A DNA stretch of 64,000 nt from Sphingomonas sp. Lineage in GTDB: Bacteria > Pseudomonadota > Alphaproteobacteria > Sphingomonadales > Sphingomonadaceae. This document shows positions 16,855 through 24,344 of the stretch, piece after piece. Positions within the stretch are counted from its first letter, which is position 1. The number at the start of each line of letters is the position of its first letter. The translations under genes were made by a program, and so were the position numbers. The notes beneath the pieces were generated by a model that saw only the letters and a program-made list of their open reading frames with translations, was not told the origin of the DNA and searched no databases. Location: the NCBI GenBank assembly GCA_017849555.1, contig JAFIGU010000110.1:1-64000 (forward strand). The letters run 5' to 3'.

Positions 16855-17662
16855 TCAGGCTTCGACGAGCCCGCCGCCTTCGGGCAAGGAACGCGCGAGA
16901 TAGGCGGTCGGCGAAAGCCCGCTGAACTCGCGAAACTCCCTGATCATATGCGATTGATCGAAATAACCGGCCTCGGCGGCGAGCCCCGCCCAATCGGGTC
17001 GATCCGCCTCTTGCGCGATCAGCCCGGTCAGCGTCTGGAAGCGCAGCAGCCGGCGGAACGCGCGCGGCCCGACGCCGATCGCATCGCGCACCCGATCGGC
17101 CATATGCTTGCGGCTCCACCCGATTTCCGTGGCAATCGCCGAAATGTCGAGATCGGGCCGCGCACGCAGTAGGCGGAGCGCGTGATGCTGCTGCCCGTTG
17201 GGCGGCTCGATCCCGTGCAGGCGCCGGCGCAGCGCCTCGTCCAACAGGTCGATGCGGTGATCGCGGCCATCCGCCGCTGCCAGCGCGTCGCCCAGTTCGC
17301 GCGCGGCGCGGCCGAGAATCGCGTCGAGCGGAACGACCCGATCGGCGATTTCGTGCATCGGCATCCCGAGCAGAAGACGAAGCGTGGCGAGCGGCAGAAA
17401 GACGTGGATCCCCGCCTGCGACCCGGCCGAATGCGACAGAGCAGCGCAGATGCGCGCCGGCGACAAAGGCCTCGCCCGCGTTGAGCGTCAGCCTTTCGCC
17501 ATTGCCGCCGGTGATCGAGATCGGCTCGCCGAGGTTGACGATGAACACCCCCTCGGCGTGGGGCAGTTCGCGGCGCGTCGTGAACCCCGCGGTGCGCTCC
17601 CGATAATCGCTATAGCCGTGGATCAGCCCGGAAAGATCGGCCGGCGGCGCGATGCGCGCCAT
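16855..17662 (-). pseudogene. AraC-family regulator interrupted by a frameshift
   Basis: An AraC-type regulator split over two frames. The first ~70 residues (MARIAPPADLSGLIHGYSDYR to GEAFVAGAH) read in one frame from ATG 17662. The rest (SHSAGSQAGIHVFLPLATLRLLLG, then the helix-turn-helix pair ending in AGYFDQSHMIREFREFSGLSPTAYL) reads in the +1 frame down to 16855. The break lies at about 17430-17455 and is repaired by skipping one base. The two parts together give about 265 residues, normal for the family. Either the gene is broken or the base is a sequencing error; a separate C-terminal protein from an internal start is less likely. Confidence 0.75.
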
Positions 17663-18070
17663 CGTCCAGGCATTGACCCCGTCGTCGTGGATCGTCTCAT
17701 GAAGGCAACGGCGACGGTCCACGGACTCTCGGCCAGGTTGATGAAGACCGCGGCATGATAGGCGTCGGCGACGCTTCCCGGAAGCACCGATCGGCGACAG
17801 GCAACGGATCGATCGCGCTGCCGGCAATCTTGCGCGCGCGGGCCGATCCGCCTACGCTCCTCGCGATGTTCGCGCACCCGCCTCGATCCGTTGACGCATC
17901 GATCGCCGGCCCGGTTGCGCCTGCCTCGTCGCTTGCTCCTCCTGATCCGATCGTGGCCATCGGCCGCGTCGGGGCACCGCCCCCGCCGAAACCGAACCGC
18001 GCCGACTGACCCCCGGCACGCCGTCCCGCGCATGACGCGGGCATCACGACGTTCTTTCAGGTGAAAATTC
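17663..18070. other. Gene-free stretch between AraC remnant and EamA gene
   Basis: 408 bp between divergent genes. Small open frames exist on both strands (for example 17755-18009 on plus), but none has a ribosome site, recognisable domain or convincing composition. It must contain the promoters of both neighbours; I cannot place them. Confidence 0.4.
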
Positions 18071-18925
18071 ATGTTCAATCGTCACGCAGCGGCGCTCGTG
18101 CCGACCAGCGCGTTCGTTCTCTTGTGGAGCAGCGGCGCGATCGTCTCCGAAATCGGGCTCCGCCACGGTTCGCCCTTCGCGCTTCTGATTTTCCGCTATA
18201 TCATCGCCTTCACCGTGCTGCTCGGGTTCGCGGCGGCGAACGGCAGCTTGTTGCCCGCGCCGGGCACGCGGCGGCGCAATCTGCTGATCGGCTTCTCGAT
18301 CGCCGGGCTCTATTCCACCTGCTATCTGCTCGCGCTCGATAACGGCGTCACGCCGGGGGCGCTCGCCACCCTGCTCGGGGTGCAGCCGATCCTGACCGTG
18401 TTTCTGACCGAGCGCCGCGCAACCGCGCCGCGGCTGATCGGGCTCGGCTGCGCGCTCGGCGGGCTGGCGCTGGTCGTATCGGACGGGCTGGCGTCGATGC
18501 GCTTCGACATGATCGGGCTGGCCTTCGCCGCGCTGTCGCTGTTCGGCATCACCGCGGGATCGATCCTCCAGAAGCGCGAGAAGCAGGCACCGTGGGTGGT
18601 GCTGCCGATGCAATCCGCGGTCGGGCTCGCCTTCGCCTGCGCGGCATCGCCGCTCGGTGAATTCCGCGCGTCATGGGATTGGGGCTTCGTGCTGCCCGCG
18701 CTGTGGCTCGGCCTGGTCATTTCGGTCGGCACGACCTTTCTGCTCTACCGGCTGATCGCGCGCGGCAATCTCGTCAACGTCACCAGCCTGTTCTACCTCG
18801 TTCCCGGGGTCACCGCGGCGATGGACTGGGCGATCCTCGGCAATCCGATGTCAGCGCTGATGATCGCCGGGCTCGGGCTGATCGTCGTCGGGCTATTGGT
18901 GGTGTTCCGCTCCAAGGCGGAATGA
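18071..18925 (+). CDS. EamA/DMT-family transporter
   Basis: An inner-membrane protein of 284 residues with about ten helices arranged as two EamA repeats (roughly 10-135 and 150-280), the standard DMT layout. Typical segments are FVLLWSSGAIVSE in helix 1, LGVQPILTVFL at the end of the first repeat and SLFYLVPGVTAAMDW in the second. Members export amino acids and other metabolites; the substrate is unknown. A weak AGGTG lies about 8 bp upstream of the ATG. It probably forms its own unit, followed by a short RidA remnant. Confidence 0.9.
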   Translation: MFNRHAAALVPTSAFVLLWSSGAIVSEIGLRHGSPFALLIFRYIIAFTVLLGFAAANGSLLPAPGTRRRNLLIGFSIAGLYSTCYLLALDNGVTPGALATLLGVQPILTVFLTERRATAPRLIGLGCALGGLALVVSDGLASMRFDMIGLAFAALSLFGITAGSILQKREKQAPWVVLPMQSAVGLAFACAASPLGEFRASWDWGFVLPALWLGLVISVGTTFLLYRLIARGNLVNVTSLFYLVPGVTAAMDWAILGNPMSALMIAGLGLIVVGLLVVFRSKAE

Positions 18926-18994
18926 TGCCGATCAGGTGACAGACGAGGCGCGAGGCGCAATCATGCATGTCTGGCCCCGCTTCGGAGGATGGTG

Positions 18995-19135
18995 ATGCGC
19001 GATATCGCGGAATTCTTCGGCGACAATTGCCCCGCCCGCGCAATCGTCCCGGTGGGCCCGCTACATTACGGCTATCGGATCGAGGTGGATGCGGTCGCCC
19101 GGCGGCCAGTGCCGGCCCATCCGTCACACGGATAG
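18995..19135 (+). pseudogene. C-terminal remnant of a RidA/YjgF-family protein
   Basis: A 46-residue frame whose first ~36 residues (MRDIAEFFGDNCPARAIVPV, then PLHYGYRIEVDAVARR) match the end of RidA-family enamine/imine deaminases, normally about 130 residues. The N-terminal two thirds are missing; the 70 bp between it and the EamA gene hold no trace. GGAGG sits 6 bp before the ATG, so it might still be translated. The critical RidA arginine region is retained in PARAIVPV. Best read as a deletion remnant. Confidence 0.5.
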
Positions 19136-19165
19136 GCCGGCTCGGGCGCGATCGCCGCGCTTGCT

Positions 19166-21994
19166 TCAGAAGTTGAAGCGCACCCCCGCGGTATATTGGC
19201 GGCCGATCACGTCATAAAGCTGGCGCGCGGTCTGAAATTGATAGCCGGTAAATGGCGGGTCGTTGTCGAACGCGTTGAGGATCACCCCAAACAGCGCGAT
19301 CTTGCCGCCGTTCGACGTCTTGAACACGGTCAACTCGCCCGACAGATCGACGTAGACGCGACCGTTCACATGGTTCCAGTCGAGCGTAAAATCGTCGCGC
19401 GTGATGACCCCGCCGCCGATATAGCGCCCCGTCACCCCGAAACGATAATTGTCGGTCGCATAGCTTGCCGTCGCGCTGCCCTTCCAATGCGGCGTCCCGC
19501 CCGGCCCGTCGAGCACCGGCTGGTCGGTGTTGCCCGCGAAGTGCGTGACATCATTGTCCTGCCCGGTCAGATCGAGCTTGTTGACGTAACTGACGAGCCC
19601 ACGCAGATCGAGCACGCCTGCGCCGATCGGCACGCGATAATTCGCCTCCACATCGACCCCGTTGGTGATGATCTGCTGGAAGTTGACCGGGGCGAGCAGG
19701 ATGTTGTTGATCCGGCCGTCATCACCGCGCCGCACCAGCAGGCAGCTCGGCGCGTCGCCCGAATTGCAGCGATTGACGATCGTCTGGGCGGTGAGCGAGG
19801 CGATCGCGCCCTTCACCTTGATATCGTAATAATCGATCGAGATGCTGAGACGCGGCGCGAACGACGGGGTCAGCACGACGCCCGCGGTGAATGTATTGGC
19901 CTTCTCGGGCTTCAGATAGGGATTGCCGCCGGTCGTCTGGCTGACATTATAGGTCGCGTTGGTCTTGCTATCGGTCACCCCGCCGAGCAGGGTCTGGCCG
20001 GCTGCGAACAATTCGTTGATGTTGGGCGCGCGGATATCGCGTGACCGCGTGGCGCGGAAGCGGATGCTGCTGTTGACCGCGTAGTTGACGCCGACCTTCC
20101 ACGTTTCGACCGTGCCCGAGGTGCGATAATCGGTGATACGACCGCCGAGATCGACGTCGAGGTTCTTGGCCCAGCTCGCGTCCTGAGCCAGCGGGATCAC
20201 CGCCTCGACGAACCCTTCCTTCACCGCCTCGCGCGCCGAATAGGGCTTCACATTGCCGACGCGGAACAGGCTGACGTTCGGCGTCGCCGAAATCGGATCC
20301 GAGGTCACATCGACATTGAGGTTGCGATACTGGCCGCCGAAAGCGATCGAAACCGGGCCGGCCCAGGTGGAGAAGGGTTCGCCGCGGATGACGAGATCCA
20401 CGACCTGCTGCGACTGGCGCCAGTCGCGGACCGAGGTACCGGTGATGTAATCGATCGCCTGTTGCGACGCCGAACCGACGCCGAACAGGTTGAGCGGCAT
20501 ACAGCCGTTGGTCGGATCGGTCAGCGTCGAACGGCAGACGATCCCGCCGGTCGCCGGATTGATCACCGCATCCAGCGCGAGCAGCCGCCGCGACTTGATG
20601 ACGTCATTGGTGAACAAGGTGACCGAGTGGGTCTTGCCGAACGCGACCGACGCATCGAACGTCCACGAGCCGCCGAGGCCGCCGCGCAGCCCGGTCACGC
20701 CTTGCCAGGTGGTCGCCTTCTGCTTGATCGCGCCGACGCCATAATCCTCAAGGCTGCGACCGAAGGCGAAGCTGGTTTCGCCTGCAGCGGCCAGCGCGCT
20801 GCGCAGCGAGGCGGGCAGATAGGCGTTGTCAGCGTGGATCGTGAAAACATCGTCGGACGGAATCGACCGTTCGTTGAGGCGCGATGTCGCGTAAGTGAAA
20901 TTGGCATAAGCGGTGATCGATGGCGTGATCTCATAAGTGGCGCCGGCATAGGCGCTCCACCGCTTGGTCGGCGCGACCAGCACATAAGGCGAGGCGAGCG
21001 GATCGCCATCGCCGCCGTCCATCGTATTGTCTTGCGTCAGATAGTTGCCGTAGCGGAAGGGCATCGTCGTGCCGTTCGGGCCGAACTGGATACCCTTGAG
21101 CACCCCCGAATTGATCACCCCGCCGGGCGCCGCGTAGGACGCGCGGGCATCGTTCACATGGACGAGATACGGCTGGCTCGGATCGGTTGCGTTGGCGGGA
21201 TTGACGATGATCGAGCGATTGCCGGCCCATTTGCGCCGATTGCCATCCCCGATGCCGCTGTTCTCGGCCGCCTCGAGCCCGACCAGCAAATGCCCGCGAT
21301 CACCCGCGAATTTCGTGCCGAATGCCAGCGAGGCGAGATAATTGCGATTGTCATTATGATCGGTGATGCCGCCTTGCAGGCTGCCGCGCACGCCGTTGAA
21401 CTTGTTGTCGATCTTGAAATTGACCACCCCGGCCACCGCGTCGGAGCCATAAGCGGCGGAGGCGCCACCGGTCACCACCTCGACCCCGCCAATCAGCGCC
21501 TGCGGGATCAGATTGGTGTTGATCACGCCTTCCGGCGTCGTCGGCACATAGCGCTTGCCATCGATCAGCGTCAGCGTGCGGAGATAGCCGAGCCCGCGCA
21601 GATCCATGTAATTGCCGCCGGCGAGCTTCGACAGGTTGCTGACCGAGGACGGCGTGACGCTGGGCTTCATCGACGGCAGCTGGTTGAGCGCATCCGCGAC
21701 ATTGACCGCGCCGACGCGCAAAATGTCGTCGGTGTTGACCGAGGTGAGCGGGGTCGGCGAGACGAAGCCGGCGCGCGCCACCTGCGATCCGGTGACGACG
21801 ATCTCGGCGGTTTCGCTCGCCTTGGCGTCGGTGTCCGCCGGGGCCGCCTGTTGCGCGTGCACCGGGGTAGCGCCGATCAATGCCGCGAACGCAAGCGCGG
21901 CCATTCCCTGTCCCACGCGGCCAAATGCCGTAGACGCGTGCAAATCGCGACGGAAGCGGCCGAGCGCCGCCCCGCCCCATTTGATATCCGACAT
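19166..21994 (-). CDS. TonB-dependent receptor
   Basis: An outer-membrane receptor of about 942 residues. A signal peptide with core MAALAFAALIGATPVHAQ is followed by the TonB box ETAEIVVTGSQ, a plug domain (landmarks MDLRGLGYLRTLTLIDGKR and GGASAAYGSDAVAGVVNF) and a 22-strand barrel ending in Phe (AGVRFNF). Start 21994 is preferred over 22003: AAAGGGG abuts the 22003 ATG with no spacing but stands at good distance from 21994. The beta-lactamase-like gene lies 49 bp upstream on the same strand, so the two may form an operon. Substrate unknown; the plug type resembles receptors for peptides, sugars or aromatic compounds. Confidence 0.92.
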   Translation of the reverse strand: MSDIKWGGAALGRFRRDLHASTAFGRVGQGMAALAFAALIGATPVHAQQAAPADTDAKASETAEIVVTGSQVARAGFVSPTPLTSVNTDDILRVGAVNVADALNQLPSMKPSVTPSSVSNLSKLAGGNYMDLRGLGYLRTLTLIDGKRYVPTTPEGVINTNLIPQALIGGVEVVTGGASAAYGSDAVAGVVNFKIDNKFNGVRGSLQGGITDHNDNRNYLASLAFGTKFAGDRGHLLVGLEAAENSGIGDGNRRKWAGNRSIIVNPANATDPSQPYLVHVNDARASYAAPGGVINSGVLKGIQFGPNGTTMPFRYGNYLTQDNTMDGGDGDPLASPYVLVAPTKRWSAYAGATYEITPSITAYANFTYATSRLNERSIPSDDVFTIHADNAYLPASLRSALAAAGETSFAFGRSLEDYGVGAIKQKATTWQGVTGLRGGLGGSWTFDASVAFGKTHSVTLFTNDVIKSRRLLALDAVINPATGGIVCRSTLTDPTNGCMPLNLFGVGSASQQAIDYITGTSVRDWRQSQQVVDLVIRGEPFSTWAGPVSIAFGGQYRNLNVDVTSDPISATPNVSLFRVGNVKPYSAREAVKEGFVEAVIPLAQDASWAKNLDVDLGGRITDYRTSGTVETWKVGVNYAVNSSIRFRATRSRDIRAPNINELFAAGQTLLGGVTDSKTNATYNVSQTTGGNPYLKPEKANTFTAGVVLTPSFAPRLSISIDYYDIKVKGAIASLTAQTIVNRCNSGDAPSCLLVRRGDDGRINNILLAPVNFQQIITNGVDVEANYRVPIGAGVLDLRGLVSYVNKLDLTGQDNDVTHFAGNTDQPVLDGPGGTPHWKGSATASYATDNYRFGVTGRYIGGGVITRDDFTLDWNHVNGRVYVDLSGELTVFKTSNGGKIALFGVILNAFDNDPPFTGYQFQTARQLYDVIGRQYTAGVRFNF

Positions 21995-22043
21995 AAACCC
22001 CATCCCCTTTGTGGTAATTATTCTACGCTGCGTGCGCGCCGGT

Positions 22044-23066
22044 TCAGCGCGTCGCGAAATAGTCGAACAGGCTGCGGCTGATCTCCGCGATCGCGCGCTC
22101 GCGCTGCGCCTCCGGCAGGCTGCTGCTCTTGGTGTAGACCGCGATCAGCAGATGCCCGCGGTCTCCCGGCAGCGTGATCATGCCAACATCGTTGATCGAG
22201 CCGCCGATCGTCCCGGTCTTGTGCGCGACCGTCGTTCCGGCGGGCAACAATCCCTTGATCCGCGCCGCCCCGGTTTCGCAGCGCTCCATGACACTACGCA
22301 GAAAGTCGCGGCTTTCGGGCTTGAGCAGCGGGCTCGCGAGCAATTTACCGAGCAGATCGACCATCGCGACGGGCGCCGACGTATCGCGCGGATCCTTTTC
22401 GAACGCGGCGTTCGCCGAATAGGCCGACTTTTCGATGTCGGCGTCGCTCAGGCCGCGCGCCATCAACGTCTTGACGAAGGGCGATCCGGCGGGAACCCCG
22501 TAAAAATCGTTGAGAAGATCGTTCACGCTGCGATCGACCTGCATCTCCGCGATGCCATTGGCGCGGAGCCAGGCGGTGACCGCCGCCGGGCCGCCCGCGA
22601 GCGCAAGGATCTTGTCGGTCGCGGTGTTGTTGCTCTGCGTGAGCATCAATTCCATCAGATTGGCGACCGACAGCATGACGCCGGGATGGACCACGCGATT
22701 GGCGACCTCGCCGGTCTGGTCGACATCCGCCTGCGTCACCGCGATCATCCGATCGAGCCGCATCTGCCCCTTGTCGACGAGCGACAGCAATGTTCCCGCG
22801 ATCGCGACCTTATAGGTGCTCGCCATCGGGAAACGCTCTGCCCCCGCGACCGCACCGCTTTCGCCGGTTTCGAGCAGTCGGAAGGCGACGCCGACCCGGC
22901 CCTTGATCTGCTTTTCCAGCGCGGCGACCTGCGCGGCGACGGCTTGCTGCACCGATGCCGCCGCGGGACGTTGCGCTGCCGCGGTGATCCCGGCAGGCGA
23001 CGGCGCCGCGACCGCCGGGGCGGCCACCAAAGCGATCAATGCAACATGGGCAAAGAGTTTCAACAT
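22044..23066 (-). CDS. Class A beta-lactamase-like serine hydrolase with altered omega loop
   Basis: A 340-residue exported protein (signal peptide to about AVAAP). The serine-enzyme motifs are S83-T-Y-K86, S145-N-N147 (usual SDN) and K283-T-G285. The omega loop is abnormal: RSVNDLL (179-185) stands where RxExxLN is expected, followed by about 35 extra residues before DPRDTSAP (225-232). No glutamate sits clearly at Ambler 166; the nearest are E212 and E223. Start 23066 has GGAGGG about 7 bp upstream. It may be a weak beta-lactamase, a penicillin-binding sensor or a peptidase. The TonB receptor gene follows closely on the same strand. Confidence 0.8.
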   Translation of the reverse strand: MLKLFAHVALIALVAAPAVAAPSPAGITAAAQRPAAASVQQAVAAQVAALEKQIKGRVGVAFRLLETGESGAVAGAERFPMASTYKVAIAGTLLSLVDKGQMRLDRMIAVTQADVDQTGEVANRVVHPGVMLSVANLMELMLTQSNNTATDKILALAGGPAAVTAWLRANGIAEMQVDRSVNDLLNDFYGVPAGSPFVKTLMARGLSDADIEKSAYSANAAFEKDPRDTSAPVAMVDLLGKLLASPLLKPESRDFLRSVMERCETGAARIKGLLPAGTTVAHKTGTIGGSINDVGMITLPGDRGHLLIAVYTKSSSLPEAQRERAIAEISRSLFDYFATR

Positions 23067-23120
23067 CATCCCCCCTCCCGCGAGGCGCATGGCCCCCCCG
23101 GGCGTCAGTTTTCTATTTAG

Positions 23121-23156
23121 GGAAATATTTCCATAATGGCGGGATCGAGTCAATAT
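23121..23156 (-). promoter_or_regulatory. Candidate promoter with palindrome upstream of the beta-lactamase-like gene
   Basis: On the minus strand TTGACT is followed 17 bp later by AAATAT, and the latter overlaps the perfect palindrome GGAAATATTTCC (23121-23132). The site lies about 55-90 bp before the start at 23066. The -10 match is poor, so this is tentative. Confidence 0.3.
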
Positions 23157-23345
23157 TATTTCTGAAATGGGAAGTTGCGTCCCGTTATGAAAAGATTGCC
23201 CTCCGCCGAGCCGCCCCGAGCGGATCAAATATCATCGTATGTGAAGGGCTTGCGCGGCGACGGGGACAGGATCGCGGGCGAGCGATACCGCTGTCCGCGG
23301 CCGCGACCGGCTATTTTTCGAAAAAAGTCGCCGCGGCTCGCGACG

Positions 23346-23804
23346 CTATTTCGACGGCGGCTTTGGTTCCCAAAGCTCGATCTTGGTCCCATCGGGATCG
23401 ACGATCCAGGCGAATTTCCCGCTGGGATCACTGTCGTCGCGCTTGATCGGGACAACGCCCTTGGCTTTCAGGCGATCGAGGAAGGATGCGAGATCGTCGA
23501 CCGCGAAATTCAGCATGAACTCGCGCTTCGACGGCGCCATATAATCGGTCGCCTGATCGAACGCGTTGACCGTAATGACCGGCGGATGGTTCGGCGCATC
23601 ATATCGCAGCAGCGCCCCGCCCCAGCTCTCGATCCTGATGCCGAGGACATCCCGATACCAGGCCATCAGTTTTTTCGGGTCGGGACTCTTGAAGAAGATT
23701 CCGCCCAAACCGGTGATCCGCCCGGCCGGCTCCGCTGAAACCGCCCCCGGCATCACCGAGAGCCCCATGACGACGAGCAACAACAGCCGACGGGTACAGG
23801 GCAC
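23346..23804 (-). CDS. Exported VOC-family protein
   Basis: A 152-residue protein with an N-terminal signal sequence (RRLLLLVVMGLSVMPGAVSA) followed by one VOC domain: GLGGIFFKSPDPKKLMAWYRDVLGI, FMLNFAVDDL and WIVDPDGTKIELWEP. Secretion of a VOC protein to the periplasm is uncommon but recurs in sphingomonads and their relatives. The start is GTG, with GGGGGA about 11 bp upstream. Possible roles are glyoxalase-type chemistry or small-molecule binding; none can be chosen. It lies 279 bp upstream of the beta-lactamase-like gene. Confidence 0.82.
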   Translation of the reverse strand: MPCTRRLLLLVVMGLSVMPGAVSAEPAGRITGLGGIFFKSPDPKKLMAWYRDVLGIRIESWGGALLRYDAPNHPPVITVNAFDQATDYMAPSKREFMLNFAVDDLASFLDRLKAKGVVPIKRDDSDPSGKFAWIVDPDGTKIELWEPKPPSK

Positions 23805-23859
23805 GACATCGAGTCCCCCTATTGTTTCGGCGCGATCGTAGAAGGCGGTGCGCCGCGTT

Positions 23860-24264
23860 TCAATGCCGCCCGGCGCCGCGCGGACCGACCGCCAGCGCCA
23901 TCATGATGCGGGTCGAACAAATCGCGCAATCGAGCGCGCTGGCGGCGCCCTCGGGGCAATCGATGCACGACCGGCGCGGCGTGGAGCCGTCGACGATGCC
24001 GAGCAGCAAACGCTCGTCGCCGGAGAGCGCGGGGGCCTCCCCGCATCGCATCGGCCGCGCGATCGCCGTCTCGAACAGCACGCACAGGCTGTCGAACACC
24101 GGGGCAAGCATCATCGCATCGGCGGATTCGAGCGCCCGCGCGAGGCACGGCTGGGTCGGTTGCCCCGTGTCGCGCGCCTCACGCCAGCATCTCACCGCAC
24201 GGATCACGAGAGCCAAACCAGTCGGCGCATCGCCCGGGAGCGCGTGATCGGTCATCGGCGCCAT
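23860..24264 (-). CDS. Conserved hypothetical protein with paired CxxC motifs
   Basis: A 134-residue protein with no family I can name. It is helical in the first two thirds (LALVIRAVRCWREARDTG, APVFDSLCVLFETAIARP). Near the C-terminus two CxxC pairs, CIDC and CAIC, are separated by about 10 residues, a spacing that could bind zinc or an iron-sulfur cluster. The start is ATG 24264 or 24255, neither with a strong ribosome site. A Fur-like box lies 12-30 bp upstream, which hints at iron control. I have an impression of similar proteins in other sphingomonads, not checked by search. Confidence 0.7.
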   Translation of the reverse strand: MAPMTDHALPGDAPTGLALVIRAVRCWREARDTGQPTQPCLARALESADAMMLAPVFDSLCVLFETAIARPMRCGEAPALSGDERLLLGIVDGSTPRRSCIDCPEGAASALDCAICSTRIMMALAVGPRGAGRH

Positions 24265-24271
24265 GTCCGTT

Positions 24272-24298
24272 CATTGTTGAGAATCGTTCGCAACAATG
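24272..24298 (-). promoter_or_regulatory. Fur-like box / inverted repeat
   Basis: CATTGTTG (24272-24279) and CAACAATG (24291-24298) are exact inverted arms. Read on the minus strand the centre is TTGCGAACGATTCTCAA, close to the Fur-box form TTGCGAATGATTCTCAA. The site ends 8 bp before the start of the paired-CxxC protein gene, where a repressor would block transcription or initiation. Confidence 0.45.
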
Positions 24299-24344
24299 GG
24301 CGCTTTTACCCGGCACGGCAAGCCATGACACCGGGGGACCCCTA

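Noticed and set aside
17755..18009. 84-codon plus-strand frame
   Set aside because: No ribosome site, Pro/Ala-rich mirror-like composition, no recognised domain.
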